Of a stretch of 8,952 nt of DNA, positions 5,642-8,952 are shown in pieces. Position numbers and translations under genes: made by a program. Source of the stretch: Clostridia bacterium (GTDB lineage Bacteria > Bacillota_A > Clostridia > Oscillospirales > CAG-382). Numbering within the stretch: the stretch's first letter is position 1; every line of letters begins with the position of its first letter. The stretch lies in assembly GCA_017517985.1 (NCBI GenBank), contig JAFWWX010000130.1, positions 1 through 8,952 on the forward strand. The letters are read 5' to 3'. The notes below the pieces were generated by a model that made no database searches, was not told the origin of the DNA, and saw only the letters and a program-made list of their open reading frames with translations.

Positions 5642-6343
5642 AAGCGTTTTTCTGAGTTTTTCTATAATCTTTTTTTCCATTCTGGAAATTTTTACCTGAG
5701 ATGCACCGAGTCTTGTAGCAACATCACATTGGGTCATTGACAAATCATATCTTAAATGTATAATAAGTCGTTCTTCGTCTGACAACTTGTCAAGAGCCTG
5801 GGTAAGTGAAAATTTCTCAATAAATTCACCTATATTATCTGTTCCGGTTTTGTTTTCAAGTGGCATTTCACCGTTTTCTGATGAGTTCATTGATTCTATA
5901 GGCGACATAGCACCAAGACAGATGACAGCCTCCTCTTTGCTAATACCGCACCTTTCCGAAAGATAAGAAATGGTAGGTTCAATGTTAAATTCAAATAAAT
6001 ATTCTTCTCTTATTTTCAATAATTCCGCACATTTTTTCTTTATGCTTCTTGAAACCCGGATTAGTCCGTCATCTCTCAGATGCCGTCTTATCTCACCTGT
6101 AATCATAGAAAATGCGTATGTTGAAAACTCATATCCAAGCTCAGGGTCAAAGGAATTTGCTGCTTTAATAAGTCCTATTGAGCCTATCTGAACAAGGTCT
6201 TCATACTCTGTTCCTCTGTTCATAAAGCGCCTTGCTGTGCTTATAACAAGTCCCATATTTGCATTTATAAGCTCATCAAATGCCGAGTTGTCACCGGATT
6301 TATATTGTTTAATAAGAGCAGTATTGTTCCGGTTATTTCCCAT
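5633..6343 (-). CDS. sigF: RNA polymerase sporulation sigma factor SigF (SpoIIAC)
   Basis: The 236-residue protein has the sigma-70 group 3 layout without region 1. Region 2 spans about 29-93 (NRGTEYEDLVQIGSIGLIKA, then FDPELGYEFSTYAFSMITGE and IRRHLRDDG). Region 3 starts with IRVSRSIKKK and spans about 95-145. The region 4 helix-turn-helix lies at about 203-231 (MTQCDVATRLGASQVKISRM). The family switches on forespore genes after asymmetric division. Identity as SigF rather than SigG or SigB rests on its place directly after spoIIAA and spoIIAB. The ATG at 6341-6343 overlaps the end of spoIIAB by 11 bases, implying translational coupling, so that sigma factor and its inhibitor are made in step; an AAAGGT lies upstream. 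It is slightly shorter than the 255-residue B. subtilis protein, mainly at the N-terminus. Confidence 0.95.
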   Translation of the reverse strand: MGNNRNNTALIKQYKSGDNSAFDELINANMGLVISTARRFMNRGTEYEDLVQIGSIGLIKAANSFDPELGYEFSTYAFSMITGEIRRHLRDDGLIRVSRSIKKKCAELLKIREEYLFEFNIEPTISYLSERCGISKEEAVICLGAMSPIESMNSSENGEMPLENKTGTDNIGEFIEKFSLTQALDKLSDEERLIIHLRYDLSMTQCDVATRLGASQVKISRMEKKIIEKLRKTLIT

Positions 6344-6788
6344 CCTGAGTATTTACCTTTTTTGTAAATGTCACAGTAGTACCTTTTCCGGATTTTGAGA
6401 TTATTTTAAATGAATCCGAGAATGTTTGCATAATAGGAAGGCCCATACCTGATCTTTCGTTTTCAGGATCGGTTGTGTAAAGTGGCTCCATTGCTTTTTC
6501 AATGTCATCAATACCGCAGCCCTTGTCTTTTACAATGAATTTAAAGGTGTTGTCACTATAATATGTACCGTAAATATGTATTAATTTTTTTGAATTGTTT
6601 TCTTCTTTTTTATAGGCGTGAACAATGCAGTTTGTAACAGCTTCGGACATAACGGTTTTTATATCGGCAATTTCCTCTACGGTCGGGTCAGCCTGAGCAA
6701 GAAATGCTATCGCTGTGCTTCTGCAATAGGCTTCATTTCTGCTTATTGCCGGCACAGTGAGCCTGAATGAATTTAGCTTTTCTCTCAT
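6333..6788 (-). CDS. spoIIAB: Anti-sigma F factor / serine kinase SpoIIAB
   Basis: The 151-residue protein is a GHKL-fold kinase. The N box reads MSEAVTNCIVHAY with Glu49 and Asn53, the G1 box DKGCGI starts at Asp88, and the G2 region ERSGMGLPIM spans 111-120. The opening FRLTVPAISRNEAYCR is the SpoIIAB helix that contacts the sigma factor and the anti-anti-sigma factor. The family binds SigF and keeps it inactive, and phosphorylates SpoIIAA on a serine. The length is close to the 146 residues of B. subtilis. The ATG at 6786-6788 has AAAGGA eight bases upstream. It is the middle gene of the operon, 47 bases after spoIIAA, and overlaps sigF by 11 bases. Confidence 0.96.
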   Translation of the reverse strand: MREKLNSFRLTVPAISRNEAYCRSTAIAFLAQADPTVEEIADIKTVMSEAVTNCIVHAYKKEENNSKKLIHIYGTYYSDNTFKFIVKDKGCGIDDIEKAMEPLYTTDPENERSGMGLPIMQTFSDSFKIISKSGKGTTVTFTKKVNTQDGK

Positions 6789-6835
6789 TTTTTGTATCCT
6801 TTCATCTTTATCTAAAAATTATAATTTATCAGAAT

Positions 6836-7126
6836 TTATTTTATATCTATTATCTTATCAACACCTGACATTTTGAAAAGACGTCGTATGTTTTCCGATA
6901 CACCGATTATTTCAACAGTACCTCCAAACGCCGACATAATTCTGTGTCTGCCTAGGACAAGACCGATTCCTGATGAATCCATAAATTTTACATTTGTAAA
7001 ATCAAACGTCAGCTTACAGGGGCGTTCGTCCATTATAAGGCTGTCAAGTTCACACCTGAGTTTCCCAGCGGTATGATGGTCAATTTCACCGCCAATGGCG
7101 TATATGACAGAGTTTTTTTCACTCAT
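6836..7126 (-). CDS. spoIIAA: Anti-sigma F factor antagonist SpoIIAA (STAS domain)
   Basis: The 96-residue single-domain STAS protein contains GEIDHHTAGKLRCELD (residues 13-28), a SpoIIAA hallmark, and FMDSSGIGLVLGR (48-60). By alignment with B. subtilis Ser58, Ser51 should be the residue phosphorylated by SpoIIAB. Its C-terminal RLFKMSGVDKII matches the family. Dephosphorylated SpoIIAA releases SigF from SpoIIAB. It is shorter than the B. subtilis protein (about 117 residues) because the C-terminal tail after the last helix is absent. The ATG at 7124-7126 has AAAGGAG nine bases upstream. It is the first gene of the spoIIA operon and begins 68 bases after the gerB-like gene. I could not find a sigma-H type GAAT -10 in that gap. 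Confidence 0.96.
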   Translation of the reverse strand: MSEKNSVIYAIGGEIDHHTAGKLRCELDSLIMDERPCKLTFDFTNVKFMDSSGIGLVLGRHRIMSAFGGTVEIIGVSENIRRLFKMSGVDKIIDIK

Positions 7127-7194
7127 ATTTTACAGCTCCTTTTTATATTTATCATAATTAAATATATCACTGATTACGAAAAAAAATTGTCATA

Positions 7195-8229
7195 TTACGT
7201 CAATGGCATATTGATGTTTTTCTTTTTAAACAGTTGCGTAAGACCCGGAATAATAAAAAAGCATATAATATTTATTATGCCATATGCATAGGAAAAAGAT
7301 AAAATGTTTTTACTGTTTAGAAAGCACACACCAAGAATACCTGATGCACAGGCGATTGATGTTGTGATGAAATAGTGTAATTTTTTGGTATTTAGTATTT
7401 TTTTCATTACACTCTGTATAAACAAAATTTTGCATCCGAATCTATAAAGAAGGCATATTGAAAATATCGTGAGTATAATTTCTTCAAATTTGAATATACC
7501 AACTGTTGCAGAGGCAGAAAAAAGAGGTGCTTTTATACTTTTAAAAAGCTCTTTGCCAAAAAGCAGAGCTGACAATATTCCAAAAAATGTTGTAAATATT
7601 ACAGCGGCGAAGGCTCCTGAATAAAAGTGGGTTTTGTAGATTTTTTTCTTTTTAGTAAAATTTGTGACAAAAGAAAAGTCTGCTGTAAAAATCATCGAAG
7701 CAATAAAACCATTCAGTATTTCAAAACCGACATTTGTGTCTGTTGTTATAAATGGTTTTAATGACACACCATTATTTAACAACGAGAGTATGCAGGGGAT
7801 TATTGCAATTACAGGGAAAATAATAAACAGATTAGATAATTTAAATAGTGTGTCTTTGCCGTACATAGAAACAGCAAAAGAAATCAAAATTATAATTATT
7901 GAAAAAAATATTTTGTCAGATTTCCCGGAATTTTCATCAGATATATAATTAAATACATTTGTTACATATGCAGATTCAAAGAAAATAGAATACAGTATAG
8001 CGACTATCTGTAGCAGAGAAATATATATATTAGTTTGACTATTGTTATTTTGGTATATGGAATATTTATGCTTTAAATAATAAATTAACAAAAAGGAAAA
8101 TATAATAAAAGAGATAGTAGAAATAAGACTGTTACAAAGTACTCCGAAAATATTAATCAGAATGAACAGTGTGCTTATATATACAAATCCCGGTGACCCG
8201 TATCTTAAGATTTCAAAAAATGTTTTCAT
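7195..8229 (-). CDS. GerAB/GerB-family spore germination permease
   Basis: From the ATG at 8227-8229 the protein has 344 residues. It is almost all membrane, with about ten hydrophobic segments, for example IYISLLQIVAILYSIFF, FFSIIIILISFAVSM, LFIIFPVIAIIPCILSLL and AFAAVIFTTFFGILSALLF. The layout and the F-x-L-S-N-x-F-I-I-F-P segment are like GerAB transporters of the APC superfamily, which form the germinant-sensing permease of Ger receptors. The family call is strengthened by the gerA end and lipoprotein gene upstream. The frame opens further to a TTG at 8253, but no ribosome site precedes that codon. The ATG has GAGGAG just before it, so it is preferred. The sequence is diverged and rich in Ile, Phe and Lys, so similarity to characterised GerAB proteins is probably low. 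Confidence 0.78.
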   Translation of the reverse strand: MKTFFEILRYGSPGFVYISTLFILINIFGVLCNSLISTISFIIFSFLLIYYLKHKYSIYQNNNSQTNIYISLLQIVAILYSIFFESAYVTNVFNYISDENSGKSDKIFFSIIIILISFAVSMYGKDTLFKLSNLFIIFPVIAIIPCILSLLNNGVSLKPFITTDTNVGFEILNGFIASMIFTADFSFVTNFTKKKKIYKTHFYSGAFAAVIFTTFFGILSALLFGKELFKSIKAPLFSASATVGIFKFEEIILTIFSICLLYRFGCKILFIQSVMKKILNTKKLHYFITTSIACASGILGVCFLNSKNILSFSYAYGIINIICFFIIPGLTQLFKKKNINMPLT

Positions 8230-8232
8230 TGT

Positions 8233-8238
8233 CTCCTC
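8233..8238 (-). promoter_or_regulatory. Shine-Dalgarno GAGGAG overlapping the gerC-like stop codon
   Basis: On the minus strand TGAGGAGACAATG combines the stop of the lipoprotein gene (TGA, 8237-8239), a GAGGAG and the ATG at 8229. The spacing is tight (three to five bases depending on register). It supports coupled translation and the ATG rather than the TTG at 8253. Confidence 0.6.
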
Positions 8239-8740
8239 ACTTTTTATTTTCAAGCATATTCTTCAGTCCCTTAAGAGTTGGTATATAATCTTTTAAATTA
8301 GTCCTGCTTATAATTTCACTACGGCATATTTCTTCTGCTCTGCGGTGTAAATCATTGGCATAGTATTTTTCTTTTGGCAAAAAAATATGATTATCTGTCT
8401 TATATTTTGAGTTGTCAAGTAGAATAAGTGATAGTTCTCTTATATCATCACCGGAGAGGTTTTTGTCAAAAAAATAAGCCTTAATACTGTTAAAATAAAC
8501 CTCATATTGTCCCTTATTAGTATTTTTGAAAGCATCATTGAAGTTATTTCCGTAAAAGGAGAGGGAAATATCCGTCATATTTTCTTCGGAATTTTCCTTG
8601 GGCGTTTTACAGTACAGAGTGATTTTTGCATTGTCTTCCTGATTTTCAAATACGACGGAAAAACAGTAAGCTTCTTTGCTTTTATTTGCACTGCAGGAGG
8701 TTAAAAAAAATAAAGCTAAAATAATAATTAATTTTTTCAT
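8237..8740 (-). CDS. Short GerAC/GerC-like spore germination lipoprotein
   Basis: The 167-residue protein begins with a lipoprotein signal, MKKLIIILALFFLTSC, with Cys16 of the L-T-S-C lipobox as the predicted lipidated residue. The body, especially NNFNDAFKNTNKGQYEVYF (about 69-87) and the following SIKAYFFDKNLSGDDIRELS with a D-N-x-x-Y-K-T-D motif, resembles the N-terminal domain of GerAC proteins. GerAC subunits are normally about 370-400 residues with a larger C-terminal domain, which is missing. The reading frame is intact and both junctions are tight (five bases after gerA, seven before the gerB-like start), so it looks like a compact gene and not a recent deletion. In the family this subunit sits on the outer face of the spore inner membrane and is required for receptor function. 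The assignment relies on context as much as on sequence. Confidence 0.68.
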   Translation of the reverse strand: MKKLIIILALFFLTSCSANKSKEAYCFSVVFENQEDNAKITLYCKTPKENSEENMTDISLSFYGNNFNDAFKNTNKGQYEVYFNSIKAYFFDKNLSGDDIRELSLILLDNSKYKTDNHIFLPKEKYYANDLHRRAEEICRSEIISRTNLKDYIPTLKGLKNMLENKK

Positions 8741-8745
8741 ACTAT

Positions 8746-8952
8746 TTAATCAATTTCACTTGTTTCCTGCTTATTTGCGGCATAGGGCTTCATAATTATT
8801 GTATCTTTTAAAATATTTTCGCTAATAGGCGTAAAGGGAGTCATAAAAGGCACACCGAAAGACTTCTTTGAACATAAAATACAAAGAGTGAGAATAAATC
8901 CGGTGCTTATTCCGAAAAAACCGAAAATCTTTGCTAAAAAAAGATTTGCAAA
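8746..8952 (-). CDS. GerAA/GerA-family spore germination protein, C-terminal end, runs off right edge
   Basis: Sixty-eight codons and a TAA stop (8746-8748) are visible; the start lies beyond the window. The peptide begins in a membrane segment (FANLFLAKIFGFFGISTGF and a further hydrophobic run). It continues with KKSFGVPFMTPFTPISENIL, which matches the S-F-G-x-P-(Y/F)-x-x-P-F-x-P motif near the C-terminus of GerA-family membrane proteins, followed by a short polar tail. GerA subunits form the core channel of germinant receptors in the spore inner membrane. The lipoprotein gene begins five bases later, which makes a gerA-gerC-gerB order. Confidence 0.85.
   Translation of the reverse strand, partial: FANLFLAKIFGFFGISTGFILTLCILCSKKSFGVPFMTPFTPISENILKDTIIMKPYAANKQETSEID

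Noticed and set aside
7164..7193. Sigma-A-like promoter for spoIIA (ATGACA with TGATAT 18 bases away, minus strand)
   Set aside because: The -10 matches only three of six consensus bases, and a sigma-H promoter would be expected for this operon; too weak to annotate.
7073..7291. Small hydrophobic open frame on the plus strand across the spoIIAA-gerB gap
   Set aside because: It overlaps the ends of two well-supported minus-strand genes, has no convincing ribosome site, and its hydrophobicity follows from AT-rich DNA.
8230..8253. TTG start eight codons upstream of the gerB-like ATG
   Set aside because: No Shine-Dalgarno precedes it, and it would overlap the lipoprotein gene, whereas the ATG at 8229 is preceded by GAGGAG.

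Overview
The window looks like a chromosomal segment of a low-GC, Gram-positive, endospore-forming anaerobe of the Clostridia. The evidence is the SpoIIAA/SpoIIAB/SigF locus, a GerA-type germination receptor operon, a ribosomal protein L27 with the Firmicutes N-terminal extension encoded beside its protease Prp, a DivIVA-family protein, and a two-subunit (Fe-S type) fumarase beta chain. I see no insertion sequence, phage gene, tRNA, rRNA or CRISPR array. Coding density is high and no gene-free stretch exceeds about 220 bases.

Layout. Positions 1-3541 are all read on the minus strand. In order of transcription they are the rplU leader and promoter, rplU (L21), prp, rpmA (L27), a terminator hairpin, obgE, a DivIVA-domain gene, and the start of a fumarate hydratase beta-subunit gene that runs off the left edge. 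From about 3600 to 5579 the strand flips. A two-gene plus-strand unit encodes a WYL-domain transcriptional regulator and a secreted stalk-domain protein with an internal duplication. It ends in a perfect 18-bp inverted repeat (5601-5641) that serves both strands. From 5633 to the right edge everything is again on the minus strand: the 3' end of gerA, a very short gerC-like lipoprotein gene, a gerB-like permease gene, then spoIIAA, spoIIAB and sigF.

How the genes work together. L21, Prp and L27 form the standard Firmicutes ribosomal unit in which Prp removes the L27 N-terminal extension, and ObgE is the ribosome-assembly GTPase usually encoded beside it. SpoIIAA, SpoIIAB and SigF are the anti-anti-sigma factor, anti-sigma kinase and forespore sigma factor that start compartment-specific transcription in sporulation. 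GerA, GerC and GerB would form an inner-membrane nutrient germinant receptor. Here the receptor operon lies directly upstream of spoIIA with only 68 bases between them. The WYL gene and the secreted gene are probably co-transcribed, which suggests the regulator controls, or responds with, an envelope protein; its function is unknown.

Most of the window is well-understood conserved biology. The parts that deserve a second look are the WYL/stalk-protein pair (possible AUA start codon, duplicated novel domain), the GerC-like protein of less than half normal length, the ger-spoIIA junction, and the DivIVA-fumarase beta linkage.
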